A DNA stretch of 64,000 nucleotides from Rhodococcus oryzae (GTDB lineage Bacteria; Actinomycetota; Actinomycetes; Mycobacteriales; Mycobacteriaceae), in the NCBI RefSeq assembly GCF_005049235.1, contig NZ_SUMD01000002.1, positions 434,001 through 498,000 on the forward strand. Direction: 5' to 3'. Position 1 is the stretch's first letter. Each line of letters opens with the position of its first letter. The translations under genes and the position numbers were made by a program. The notes under the pieces were generated by a model. That model was not told the DNA's origin and did not search any database. It saw nothing but the letters and a program-made list of their open reading frames with translations. Shown here one piece after another: positions 16,750-23,896 of the stretch.

Positions 16750-16873
16750 CCGCCGACGCCGATGCGGGGATCGCGGGCCAGGTGATCAATCGCGTCCCGC
16801 GTCGGCATCGCCACGCACACATCGACTCTCGGCGCTGCGGCGCCCCGTTGGACTGAGCAGGAAAGGCATATCA

Positions 16874-17479
16874 ATGTCTCGTCATGAGGATTCGAGTTCG
16901 GTGTCGGGGCTGGGCGCCCGGGCGCGTTCTGTGATGTCGGGGAGAAAGCCGCGGGCGATTGCGTCGCTGGGGATTGTGTTGGGTCTCGGGGCGATCGGGA
17001 CGTTGGCAGCCTGGAGTGACACGGCGACCGCAACGTCAGGTGTGTTCAGCACGGGGTCGATCGATCTGCAGCTCAACGGGGATTCCGGGTCGACGGTCGG
17101 GTTCACGACCCTGACCAAGACCGGAATGATGCCGGGCAACAGCGTCGCGGCGACGCTGCCGGTGAAGAACAACGGTTCGGGACCGTTCTCCTACACGATG
17201 GCGGCGTCGTCGACGTCCTCGGCGTTGGCGCAGTACCTCAAGGTGACGGTGTCCACCGGGACGTCGAACGGCACCGCGTGTAGCGGTGGCACGGTGATCG
17301 CGAACAACGTCGCCCTGGTGTCGGGCGGCTCGGCCAACCTGATCGGAACGGGTCGTTCGTTGGCCAACGGCGTGAGCGAAACCCTCTGCTTCCAGGTGGT
17401 GTTGGACTCGGCGGCGCCGACGGCCGCGCAGAACCAGACGGTCAACACCTCCTTCAACTTCAACGCGACGACGGCCTGA
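16874..17479 (+). CDS. TasA/camelysin-like protein with SipW-type signal peptide
   Basis: A 201-residue exported protein. After a 27-residue basic leader comes the hydrophobic stretch AIASLGIVLGLGAIGTLAAW with the SipW-type cleavage region at GTLAAWSDT. The mature region begins SDTATATSGVFSTGSIDLQL, which matches the camelysin/TasA theme of a strand pair right after the signal (the S-GxFxxGxxDL pattern), and continues with PVKNNGSGPFSYTM. An AGGAAAGG site precedes the ATG. It sits seven bases before the fused signal peptidase gene, exactly the TasA/SipW pairing seen in Bacillus, so it is the likely main substrate of that enzyme. Confidence 0.85.
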   Translation: MSRHEDSSSVSGLGARARSVMSGRKPRAIASLGIVLGLGAIGTLAAWSDTATATSGVFSTGSIDLQLNGDSGSTVGFTTLTKTGMMPGNSVAATLPVKNNGSGPFSYTMAASSTSSALAQYLKVTVSTGTSNGTACSGGTVIANNVALVSGGSANLIGTGRSLANGVSETLCFQVVLDSAAPTAAQNQTVNTSFNFNATTA

Positions 17480-17486
17480 GCGCGCC

Positions 17487-19220
17487 ATGACCGACCACCA
17501 GAATCCAGTGGATTCCACGAGTTCTCGCTCCGGGCGTGACATCGCCCTGAACGTGGGTGCCATCGCGGGCCTGATCTGCGTGCTGGCCGCCGCGGCGTCG
17601 TTCTTCTTCGGCATCAAGCCGCTGATCTTCCGCTCCGGTTCGATGTCTCCGGAGATCTCCACCGGGGCCCTCGCGCTCTCGAAGCCCGTGCCTGCCTCCG
17701 AGCTGAGCGTCGGCGACATCGTCAGTGTCGAGAACGAGCAGGGCACGCGGATCACCCACCGCGTGCACGAGATCGTCTCCGCCGACGGCGACAGCTCCGT
17801 GCTGATCCTCAAGGGCGACGCGAACCAGGACGCGGACATCTCCCCGTACACGGTCACCGAGGCCGACCGGGTGTTCTTCAGCCTTCCCGGACTGGGATAC
17901 GTGGTGGCGTGGCTGTCCTCGCCGATCGCGATCTTCCTCGGCGGCGCCTTTGTCGGCGGCCTGATGGTCATCGCCTTCCGTCCCACCTCGGGTCGCAAGG
18001 GCGACGACGGGGATGCGGGCACCGGTGGCGCTCCGGCCGCGCAGGACCAGGTGGTGTCGGAGCAGGATCAGGTGATGTCCCAGCCGAGCCCGGGGGCATA
18101 CGACGGAACCGACACTCCGACACAGCATTTCGCGGTACCTGCCCGGTCATTGATGGCCCTCGGTGCCGCGTCGCTGGCGGTGCTCGGTATGACCCAGGTC
18201 GCCGGCACCAGCGCGGCGTGGACGAAGACCTCCGCCGCGACGAGCTCGTTCGGATCGGCGGTCGACTTCCTGCCCGCTCCGAAGTGGCTGGGCTGCGAGA
18301 GCAACAGCAGCTACGTCCGAATGAAGTGGGAGCATCTCGGCCCGGGCTACACCTACGACATCAAGTTGTATGACGCCTGGGGTGGCAGCTGGAATCCCAC
18401 GATTCCGCCGAACAAGGGTGACCAGGTCTACATCGATGTGAACGCGTACAACAATGTGTACGAGACGGCCTCGTCGTCCCGTATCGAGGTGAAGGCGGTG
18501 CGGAACGGGCAGGTCGGTACCGGCATGGTCGGCGAGAAGATCTGGGCCTACACGCTCTGGAACATCAAGTGCGATGGCAAGATCTCGAGCGGGCCCCAGG
18601 CGCTGATGGCTCCCGGTGGGGCCGAGGCGATGATGGCCCGAGCGGCTGCGCCCGAGACAACGACAACGGCGCCATCGACAACGACCGCCGCGCCATCGAC
18701 GACGACGGCTGCGCCGACGACTACTACGACCACGACGACTGCGCCGTCCACCACGACGACCGCGCCGTCCACGACGACGGCTACGCCGACGACCACCACG
18801 ACTGCGCCGACCACCACGACGGCCACGCCGACGACAACGACGACGACCGTGCCGCCGACAACGACGACAACGACAACGACCACGACGACGGAACCCCCTG
18901 CCGCGGCGGAGGCCGTTGTGGCACAGGAGCCCTCGCCGACCCTCGGCGGTCTGACGCTGAGCAATCCGTCGCCGTCGGGAACGTACAAGGCCGGAGTGTC
19001 CGGTTCGAACGCGGTGGTGACCGATGCCTCGGGTGCCGAGGTGTTCAGCACCCCGGCGGGTGCGAACGCGATGGTGAAGTGGCAGGACGGGACCGACCGG
19101 CTGTGGATCATCGACGCCGACGCGCTGTATGTGGTCGATGGTTCGTCGGGCTGGACGAAGACGAAGGTGGATCCGAAGACCGGTGACGTGCCGGCCGCGA
19201 TCGCGGAACTCGTCAAGTAA
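17487..19220 (+). CDS. SipW-type signal peptidase I fused to a substrate-like secreted region
   Basis: A 577-residue protein with an unusual layout. Residues 1-165 are a SipW/archaeal-type signal peptidase: TM1 (about 22-42), FRSGSMSPEIS with the catalytic Ser at about 52, THRVHEI with His91, LKGDANQDAD with the acidic residue near 111, and TM2 (about 138-163). After a hydrophilic linker, SLMALGAASLAVLGMTQVAG (221-240) then TSAAWTKTSAA reads as a third hydrophobic segment with its own SipW-type cleavage region. Then follow a globular region with WLGCESNSSYVRMKWEHL, a Thr/Pro-rich stalk (about 390-470) and a 100-residue C-terminal domain. The enzyme could cleave itself and release the tail; this is inference. 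Confidence 0.85.
   Translation: MTDHQNPVDSTSSRSGRDIALNVGAIAGLICVLAAAASFFFGIKPLIFRSGSMSPEISTGALALSKPVPASELSVGDIVSVENEQGTRITHRVHEIVSADGDSSVLILKGDANQDADISPYTVTEADRVFFSLPGLGYVVAWLSSPIAIFLGGAFVGGLMVIAFRPTSGRKGDDGDAGTGGAPAAQDQVVSEQDQVMSQPSPGAYDGTDTPTQHFAVPARSLMALGAASLAVLGMTQVAGTSAAWTKTSAATSSFGSAVDFLPAPKWLGCESNSSYVRMKWEHLGPGYTYDIKLYDAWGGSWNPTIPPNKGDQVYIDVNAYNNVYETASSSRIEVKAVRNGQVGTGMVGEKIWAYTLWNIKCDGKISSGPQALMAPGGAEAMMARAAAPETTTTAPSTTTAAPSTTTAAPTTTTTTTTAPSTTTTAPSTTTATPTTTTTAPTTTTATPTTTTTTVPPTTTTTTTTTTTEPPAAAEAVVAQEPSPTLGGLTLSNPSPSGTYKAGVSGSNAVVTDASGAEVFSTPAGANAMVKWQDGTDRLWIIDADALYVVDGSSGWTKTKVDPKTGDVPAAIAELVK
18652..18894 (+). repeat. Low-complexity ACN repeat coding a Thr-rich stalk
   Basis: About 240 bases dominated by ACA/ACC/ACG threonine codons with GCN and CCN interruptions, coding the TTTTAPSTTTAAP-type stalk (residues about 389-471) of the fused signal peptidase. 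The codons for Thr vary, so the stretch is not a simple expanded microsatellite, though length differences between strains are likely. Such stalks are often cell-wall-spanning or glycosylated. Confidence 0.8.
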
Positions 19221-19248
19221 CAGCCCGCTTCGGCGCCGAATCATCCAA

Positions 19249-19276
19249 CCCCCGACGGGGTTCCGACGAAAGCTGA
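19249..19276 (+). promoter_or_regulatory. Conserved leader hairpin before second SipW-type substrate gene (copy 2)
   Basis: CCCCCGACGGGG followed by TTCCGACGAAAGCTGA matches copy 1 at 16118-16145 with one substitution-like difference, at the same distance (seven to eight bases) from the start codon. It lies only 28 bases after the stop of the fused peptidase gene. The hairpin is conserved (four to five pairs, GAC loop) and again no ordinary ribosome site follows. Confidence 0.55.
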
Positions 19277-19283
19277 TCATCAG

Positions 19284-19811
19284 ATGAACAACAAGATGAA
19301 GGGCGCGATCGCGGCTGGGGCCGCGACCGTCCTGCTGGCCGGCGGTGCAGGCACTCTGGCGGCGTGGAACTCGGGGGCCAGCATCGGCGGCGGTGGGGTC
19401 GGTGCCGGTGCGCTCGCACTCAGACAGAGCGGCACGCCGAACTGGAAAGACCAGAACGGAGCCGTCTCCATCACCGGCTTCCGGGCGGTGCCGGGTGACG
19501 TCGTCACCTATACCGCTAGCTTCACGGTCACCGCACAGGGCACCAACCTTCGGGCGAACCTCGCAGTCGACGGCGCCACCATCACCGGCGACCCGGCGCT
19601 CAAGGCCGCGATGACGACCGCCGTCACCGCGACCGTCAACGGGGCACCGCTCCCGTCGGGCGCCGGGGGTGCCGTGATCACGCCCGCGCAGAACGGAAAG
19701 GTTGTCGACGTGAAGGTGACCTTCAACTTCGCGCAGGGAACCCAGGGCGTCACGGCGCAGACCGCCCAGATCGATCTGTCCAACTTCAACGTCACTCTGA
19801 AGCAGGTGTAG
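19284..19811 (+). CDS. Exported protein with SipW-type signal peptide, copy 2
   Basis: A 175-residue paralogue of the protein at 16154-16675: MNNKMKGAIAAGAATVLLAG, then GAGTLAAWNSGASIGGGGVG, FRAVPGDVVTYTASFTVTAQ and a C-terminal QIDLSNFNVTLKQV mirror the first copy position by position. The signal has the SipW-type cleavage region at GTLAAWNS. The two paralogues flank the fused peptidase gene, and this copy starts the second half of the locus with another substrate and a second peptidase. Function is unknown beyond export; a structural surface subunit is the simplest idea. Confidence 0.85.
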   Translation: MNNKMKGAIAAGAATVLLAGGAGTLAAWNSGASIGGGGVGAGALALRQSGTPNWKDQNGAVSITGFRAVPGDVVTYTASFTVTAQGTNLRANLAVDGATITGDPALKAAMTTAVTATVNGAPLPSGAGGAVITPAQNGKVVDVKVTFNFAQGTQGVTAQTAQIDLSNFNVTLKQV

Positions 19812-19816
19812 GCACC

Positions 19817-20368
19817 ATGTCGAACAAGACTCGTTGGTTGGCGATCGGTGGCGCCGTGGTCGTCGGAGTGGCGCTGATGTCGGCCCAGCAGACCGGCGCA
19901 CTGTGGAGCAAGTCCGTGGCCGTCGACGCCGGCTCGATCCACTCGGGCATCCTGGATCTATCTGTGGGACAGGGTGGTACCACGAACTACCCGTTCTCGG
20001 CCCTGGCTGGGGCGAACCTGATGCCGGGCGCGTACGCCCAGGCGCCGGTGACCATTTACAACTCTGGCAACGTGCTGATGAAGTACCGGCTGCAGAACGC
20101 CGCGCAGTCCAATGCCGCTGTGCCGCTGGAGCTGACGGTCTCGACGGTGGGCTCCGAGTCCGCGTGCCCCGCGCAGGGTGACCCGGCAGGAGCGACGCAG
20201 CTCTACGCCGGCGCGATGATCGGTGCTCAGGCCCCGGCGGCTCCGGATTGGCGCACGGTGCAGCCGGGCGCGAGTGAGGTGCTGTGCCTGCGGGGCACGG
20301 TGGGGGCCGCCGCGGCGCCGAGCGCAAGCACCACCGCGACGTTTACGTTCGCGGCCGAATCCCGATGA
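19817..20368 (+). CDS. Third type of SipW-type exported protein
   Basis: A 183-residue exported protein starting MSNKTRWLAIGGAVVVGVAL, with the cleavage region at MSAQQTGALWSKSVAVDAGS. The mature part has DAGSIHSGILDLSVGQGG (the strand pair following the signal, as in TasA-like proteins), then ALAGANLMPGAYAQAPVTIY, NVLMKYRLQNAA, and a cysteine pair (about 114 and 152 region) that could form a disulphide. It begins five bases after the previous stop and its own stop overlaps the next start by ATGA, so it is tightly coupled to the second signal peptidase. Likely that enzyme's substrate. Confidence 0.82.
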   Translation: MSNKTRWLAIGGAVVVGVALMSAQQTGALWSKSVAVDAGSIHSGILDLSVGQGGTTNYPFSALAGANLMPGAYAQAPVTIYNSGNVLMKYRLQNAAQSNAAVPLELTVSTVGSESACPAQGDPAGATQLYAGAMIGAQAPAAPDWRTVQPGASEVLCLRGTVGAAAAPSASTTATFTFAAESR

Positions 20369-20955
20369 GCCACGCGGTGCAGGACGCCGATACGGACACC
20401 AGTGTGTGGGGTTGGATCAAGAGCATCGTCTCGTGGCTCTTGCTCCTGGTGCTGGTGGCAATCCTCGCGCTGACGATCGTCATCCCGCGGCTCACCGGGT
20501 CGACGCCCTACACCGTGCTCACGGGCTCGATGGTGCCCACCTATCCGCCAGGAACCCTGATCGTGGTGAAGCCGCAGGACCCGACCGCGCTGACGGCAGG
20601 CGATGCGATCACCTTCCAGAAGGAATCGGGGAAGCCCGAGGTGGTCACCCATCGCATCACCATGGTGCGCAAGAACTCGCAGGGCGAGACCACCTTCGTC
20701 ACCCAGGGTGACGCGAACCCGTCGCCGGACACCAATCCGGTTGTTCCGGAGCAGGTTCGAGGCAAGGTCTGGTACAGCGTGCCCTATATGGGCTACGTCA
20801 ACAGCCTCATCACCGGCAAGCAGCGTGCGCTGATGATCACGGTTGTGGTCGGCGGGCTGTTCCTCTACGCCGGGTGGATGTTCGTCGGCGCGTTCCGGGA
20901 ACGGTCGCGCGACAAGTCCGCACCCGCCGACGACTTCAAGCCCGCCGACGCCTGA
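20365..20955 (+). CDS. SipW-type signal peptidase I
   Basis: A 196-residue membrane peptidase. A first hydrophobic segment (VSWLLLLVLVAILALTIVIP) is followed by TVLTGSMVPTYPPGTLIVV with the catalytic serine in TGSM, VVTHRITMV with the histidine typical of the SipW/eukaryotic-archaeal subgroup (instead of lysine), VTQGDANPSPDTNPV with the acidic residue, and a C-terminal membrane segment (ALMITVVVGGLFLYAGWMFV). The ATG at 20365 overlaps the upstream stop as ATGA; the longer reading upstream overlaps that gene in another frame. It should cleave the SipW-type signals encoded just upstream. A strong hairpin follows at 20990-21043. Confidence 0.92.
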   Translation: MSHAVQDADTDTSVWGWIKSIVSWLLLLVLVAILALTIVIPRLTGSTPYTVLTGSMVPTYPPGTLIVVKPQDPTALTAGDAITFQKESGKPEVVTHRITMVRKNSQGETTFVTQGDANPSPDTNPVVPEQVRGKVWYSVPYMGYVNSLITGKQRALMITVVVGGLFLYAGWMFVGAFRERSRDKSAPADDFKPADA

Positions 20956-22484
20956 ATCGCGTCCGTCTCTGGCACGAACACTGATAGCGCAGGGCACCGC
21001 GCCGACGCCTCCCATCTTCTGGGTGGTGTCGGGCGGTGCCCTGTGGTTTCACCTAGGCGGCGAAGGTGAGTTGGTTGCGCCGGTTGTGTGCCGGCATGGG
21101 TTGTCGTTGGGGGTCGATCCAGGGTGGTGGGGTGAACCTGGGGGTCCCCCCTGGACGAAGTCCTTGGGGGAGGGTGGCCGTCGTCTTTGTTGATGTGGAC
21201 GGTCCAGTCGCCGCGGTGGATGGTGGTGTGGTGGAAGCGGCAGAGCAGCACCAGGTTTGACAGGTTGGTGGGTCCGCCGTTGGACCAGTGCTGAATATGG
21301 TGGCCTTCGGTCCAGGCTGCGGGTCGCCCGCAGCCGGGGAAGGCGCAGCCGCAGTCACGGGCGTTCAGGGCGCGGCGAAGCCTGCGAGGGATCAGGCGGG
21401 TGGTGCGACCGACATCGATCGGGTTGCCGTCGGAGTCCATGGTGATGGGGGTGATGTCGGCGTCACAGGAGATCTGGGCGGCGAGGTCGAGGGAGATCGG
21501 TCCGAGCCAGGGCATCCAAGCAGGTCCGCGCCGCCGCCCACGCTGGCCGTGTTCGTGATGGTGGTGGTCGTCGGTGGTGGCGGCGAGGTCGTCGGCGTCG
21601 ACGAAGACGTTGATGTGGGGTCGTTCGCCGCCTTCGCTGGGCGCCTGCCCGGAGTCCAGAAAGCTGCGGACGATGTGGGTGAAGGCGTCGGCCCGGCGTT
21701 GCGCGGGGGTGCGTTGGTCCTTGCCGGTTTGTCCGTCGCGGTTGTCGGCCCCGGGGCGCGGCTTGGACAGTGCTGACAGGGCGGTGAGGAGGGCTTCGCC
21801 GGAGGCGGCGTCGAGGTGTCCCTTGAGGTGGACGCGACCGCCGAGTCCGGGTGAGGCGTGGAATTCGTTGAGTTCGGCGTTCTCGGAGTCGGGGTTCTTC
21901 TTGTCGCCGTTGAGGATCTGATCGAGGGCCTTCGCGCGGCGGGCGAGGGTGGTGGAGTCTTCGGTGCGGGCGGCGTAGAGGAGGTAGCGGGCGCAGGCTT
22001 GTGTTCGGGTGGCGTCGGTTCCGACGATGTCTAACACCTTCGCAGCGTCGCCATCACTGTCCCCACCACCGTCACCGTCGGTCTTGTCCGCGGCGGTGTT
22101 GTCGTCGGAGTGGGCCGGGGCATCGGGATCGGGCACCTTGTCCAGGAGTTCGACGATCACCCGGATCTGGTCGTGGTCGCTTTCTCCGGCGTCGAACGCG
22201 GCGGCCACCTCCGGATGCTTCGCCAGCTCCCGTCCGAGCCGGACGATCTTATTGGCCTGGCCGGGCGTCATGGTGGTCGCTCCGGCGAGCCAGTTGCCGG
22301 GCGACGATGCGCCGACCTTTTCGGCCACGCACCGCTGATCGACCTGATGCATCAGACGCACGCGCAGCGCCTCGAGCTGCCGCATCCGCAGCGAGAGCTC
22401 GGGAACCAGCCTCAGGAGCTCAGCGTCGGCGAGCTGCCATGCGACCACATCCTGTGGCGCGGTGAGCATCTCGTCGAGATCCAT
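20865..22484 (-). CDS. HNH endonuclease-signature DUF222 protein with frameshifted C-terminus
   Basis: A 539-residue reading of the actinobacterial 13E12/DUF222 family. Residues 1-330 form the DUF222 domain; CAFPGCGRPAAWTEGHHIQH, then WSNGGPTNLSNLVLLCRFHH is the HNH motif with zinc-type cysteines. The family normally ends soon after with a FTPPxWxDPxRxP motif. Here that ending (RFTPPPWIDPQRQPMPAHNR, stop at 21053) is present but in another frame, because a 31-bp palindromic sequence interrupts the gene at about 21141-21171. The current frame instead reads about 90 unrelated residues, overlapping the 3' end of the opposite signal peptidase gene. HNH core is intact, so activity may remain. Confidence 0.85.
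   Translation of the reverse strand: MDLDEMLTAPQDVVAWQLADAELLRLVPELSLRMRQLEALRVRLMHQVDQRCVAEKVGASSPGNWLAGATTMTPGQANKIVRLGRELAKHPEVAAAFDAGESDHDQIRVIVELLDKVPDPDAPAHSDDNTAADKTDGDGGGDSDGDAAKVLDIVGTDATRTQACARYLLYAARTEDSTTLARRAKALDQILNGDKKNPDSENAELNEFHASPGLGGRVHLKGHLDAASGEALLTALSALSKPRPGADNRDGQTGKDQRTPAQRRADAFTHIVRSFLDSGQAPSEGGERPHINVFVDADDLAATTDDHHHHEHGQRGRRRGPAWMPWLGPISLDLAAQISCDADITPITMDSDGNPIDVGRTTRLIPRRLRRALNARDCGCAFPGCGRPAAWTEGHHIQHWSNGGPTNLSNLVLLCRFHHTTIHRGDWTVHINKDDGHPPPRTSSRGDPQVHPTTLDRPPTTTHAGTQPAQPTHLRRLGETTGHRPTPPRRWEASARCPALSVFVPETDAIQASAGLKSSAGADLSRDRSRNAPTNIHPA
20990..21043. terminator. Bidirectional terminator hairpin after the signal peptidase gene
   Basis: CAGGGCACCGC (20990-21000) pairs with GCGGTGCCCTG (21033-21043), and inner sequences (GCCGAC with GTCGG, CCCA with TGGG) extend the stem toward the middle. 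It lies 35 bases after the signal peptidase stop and at the original 3' end of the converging HNH gene (stop at 21053), so it likely terminated both transcripts. Confidence 0.7.
21141..21171. repeat. 31-bp palindromic insertion inside the HNH gene
   Basis: The stretch contains CCCCC, GGAC, GAA, GTCC and GGGGG in order, that is a hairpin of GGAC/GTCC with outer C5/G5 pairs. Comparing the coding frames on both sides, the HNH protein reads INKDDGHP before it and RFTPPPWIDP after it in a frame shifted by one, which fits an insertion of 31 bases (or another length of 3n+1). It looks like a small dispersed palindromic element. Exact ends are uncertain by a few bases because of the C runs. Confidence 0.65.
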
Positions 22485-22601
22485 GTTCGAAGCATACTCG
22501 AACAGGTGTTCGACAGCAAGGAATGTTGCTCAACCAGATTTCTTTGAACAATTGCGGCGATTGGGGCGGTGGTCGGTAAGCCAACCTCGGAGCGCGCACG
22601 C

Positions 22602-22634
22602 AAACGCCCCCCACCTTCGCGGTGAGGGGCGTTT
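22602..22634. terminator. Terminator hairpin after the Ig-like protein gene
   Basis: AAACGCCCC (22602-22610) pairs with GGGGCGTTT (22626-22634), and CACC with GGTG extends the stem past one C-A mismatch to a TTCGC loop. It lies 27 bases beyond the leftward gene's stop at 22661, and upstream of the HNH gene start, so it separates the two leftward genes. Confidence 0.7.
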
Positions 22635-22660
22635 CCGGTGAAGCCTTGGGGCTCGGTCGA

Positions 22661-23554
22661 TTACGAGCCGAAGATGCTGCCCAGATCGCCGAGCGAGCCG
22701 GAGGAGGATCCGGCGGAGCCGGTGCCCGGCTCGACCGGGGTGGTGGTGACGGTGACGGTGAGGGCCTCGGAGGTGGAGGCGATGAAGCCGTCGGCACCGT
22801 TGTAGACGGCGGTGATGCTGTGCGCGCCTGCGGTGGTGAGGATCTGCGTCCGCTTCGCGACACCGTTGGTCAGCGGCACCGGGTTACCGATGATGGCGCC
22901 GTTGTCCTTGAACTGGACGGTGCCCGTGGCGCCGGCAGGGGCCACGGTCGCGGTCAGCTCGAACGCGGTGGTGGAGTTGGCGGTGGCCGGTCCGGTCAGC
23001 GTGGTGGTGGTCGCGACCGCGGCTGCGTCCTGCTCGAAGTCGAGGGCGAAGTCCGGGTTGACCGACTGGTTCTGGGACTCGTTGCCTGCCTCGGCGGGCA
23101 TGCCGACCACCAGCATCACCTTCGCGGTCTGCCCGGCGCCGAGGTGGGTCGACTGGAGCTCGGTGCCCGGCGCGGCCAGGTTGTTGGTGAGGTCCACGAT
23201 GGCGCCCGAGGCGTCGTTGACCTCCACGCGCACGTACGCCTGCATGTCCGGGGCGGTCTTCGTCCAGTTCCCGAGGTACACCTGCAGGGTGCCGCCCTGG
23301 CTGGTCGGGTTCTTCGCGTAGAAGGTGGTGGTGAGTTCTCCGCCAGGGATCAGCTCGCCCTGGAAGTCGGGGATCAGGGACATGTCGCCCCAGGTCGAGT
23401 TGTCCGCGGAGTACTGAAGGGCAGTGGGGTCGGCGTGCGCGGCGGCGGGCATCACCAGTGCACCGAACGCTGCCAGGAACAGTGCAAGTATCGCGCCGCC
23501 AAAGGCAGTGGTCAGCCGCTTGAGGCCGCCGGGTGCGCTGATGGTAGTCGTCAT
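22661..23554 (-). CDS. Secreted protein with bacterial Ig-like domain
   Basis: A 297-residue exported protein. The signal peptide (about 1-42) has the core FGGAILALFLAAFGALVMPA and ends AAAHA-D. Residues 43-180 form a beta-rich domain (ALQYSADNSTWGDM, IPGGELTTTFYAKNPTSQGG). A single Ig-like repeat of the Big_3/Ig_5 type follows (TTTTLTGPATANSTTAFELT, then VAPAGATGTVQFKDNGAIIG, ending HSITAVYNGADGF). The tail is Gly/Ser-rich (GSSSGSLGDLGSIFGS). Typical of cell-surface or secreted proteins of unknown role in mycolate-type actinobacteria. It has the classical type of signal, not a SipW-type one. Confidence 0.85.
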   Translation of the reverse strand: MTTTISAPGGLKRLTTAFGGAILALFLAAFGALVMPAAAHADPTALQYSADNSTWGDMSLIPDFQGELIPGGELTTTFYAKNPTSQGGTLQVYLGNWTKTAPDMQAYVRVEVNDASGAIVDLTNNLAAPGTELQSTHLGAGQTAKVMLVVGMPAEAGNESQNQSVNPDFALDFEQDAAAVATTTTLTGPATANSTTAFELTATVAPAGATGTVQFKDNGAIIGNPVPLTNGVAKRTQILTTAGAHSITAVYNGADGFIASTSEALTVTVTTTPVEPGTGSAGSSSGSLGDLGSIFGS

Positions 23555-23700
23555 GGCGCGGAGCCTAATGTGGCGAGTGACCCAAGCGTTCAGTTTCGGT
23601 TAAACAATCTTGTCCGCTGAACGCAGGACAATTGTGCACGCTGTGTTGCCCCCGGCGGCGTGAAATGCGCACGTGTGCCGAGGGTGCGTTCGGGGGAGTA

Positions 23701-23825
23701 AGGTATCGGGGTCCGAAAGAGTCGAGGGAAGAGGAGGTGTGGCTTGCCGTGAAGAGCCAACCTCCGAGTACCTACCGAAGTCGCCGCTAGCCCGTCGGGC
23801 ACCCCTGCCCACGCCAGGCGACTTC
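23701..23825 (+). ncRNA. Candidate structured 5' leader upstream of corA
   Basis: Within the 342-base gap before corA, several helices nest. AGGTA (23701-23705) pairs with TACCT (23769-23773) around a hairpin built of GGAGG/CCTCC (23733-23737, 23761-23765) and TGGCT/AGCCA (23740-23744, 23755-23759). A second arm pairs GAAGTCGCC (23777-23785) with GGCGACTTC (23817-23825) around GCCCGTCGGGC (23790-23800). All are perfect stems. It could be a metal- or translation-sensing leader. I do not recognise the consensus of the M-box magnesium riboswitch. Rest of the gap holds no gene. Confidence 0.4.
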
Positions 23826-23896
23826 TCCGATCACACCCGCGCCGCTCCAGTCCGCGGCACGCGCCCGTGCATCCGACTCATGCGAAAGCCGCCCTC

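Noticed and set aside
18652-18894. Repeat tract considered as a CRISPR array
   Set aside because: It is an in-frame Thr/Pro/Ala codon run inside a gene, without spaced unit repeats or cas genes.
18147-20327. 726-codon minus-strand frame through the export locus
   Set aside because: It opposes four genes with signal peptides and catalytic motifs, and contains long Arg/Gly runs caused by the Thr repeat on the other strand.
20865-21052. Extended C-terminus of the HNH protein as a genuine extra domain
   Set aside because: It is low in family likeness, arises from a frame shift after a palindromic insert, and is antisense to the signal peptidase gene.
23701-23825. M-box magnesium riboswitch before corA
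   Set aside because: The folded elements do not contain the conserved M-box sequences as I know them; kept only as an unclassified candidate.
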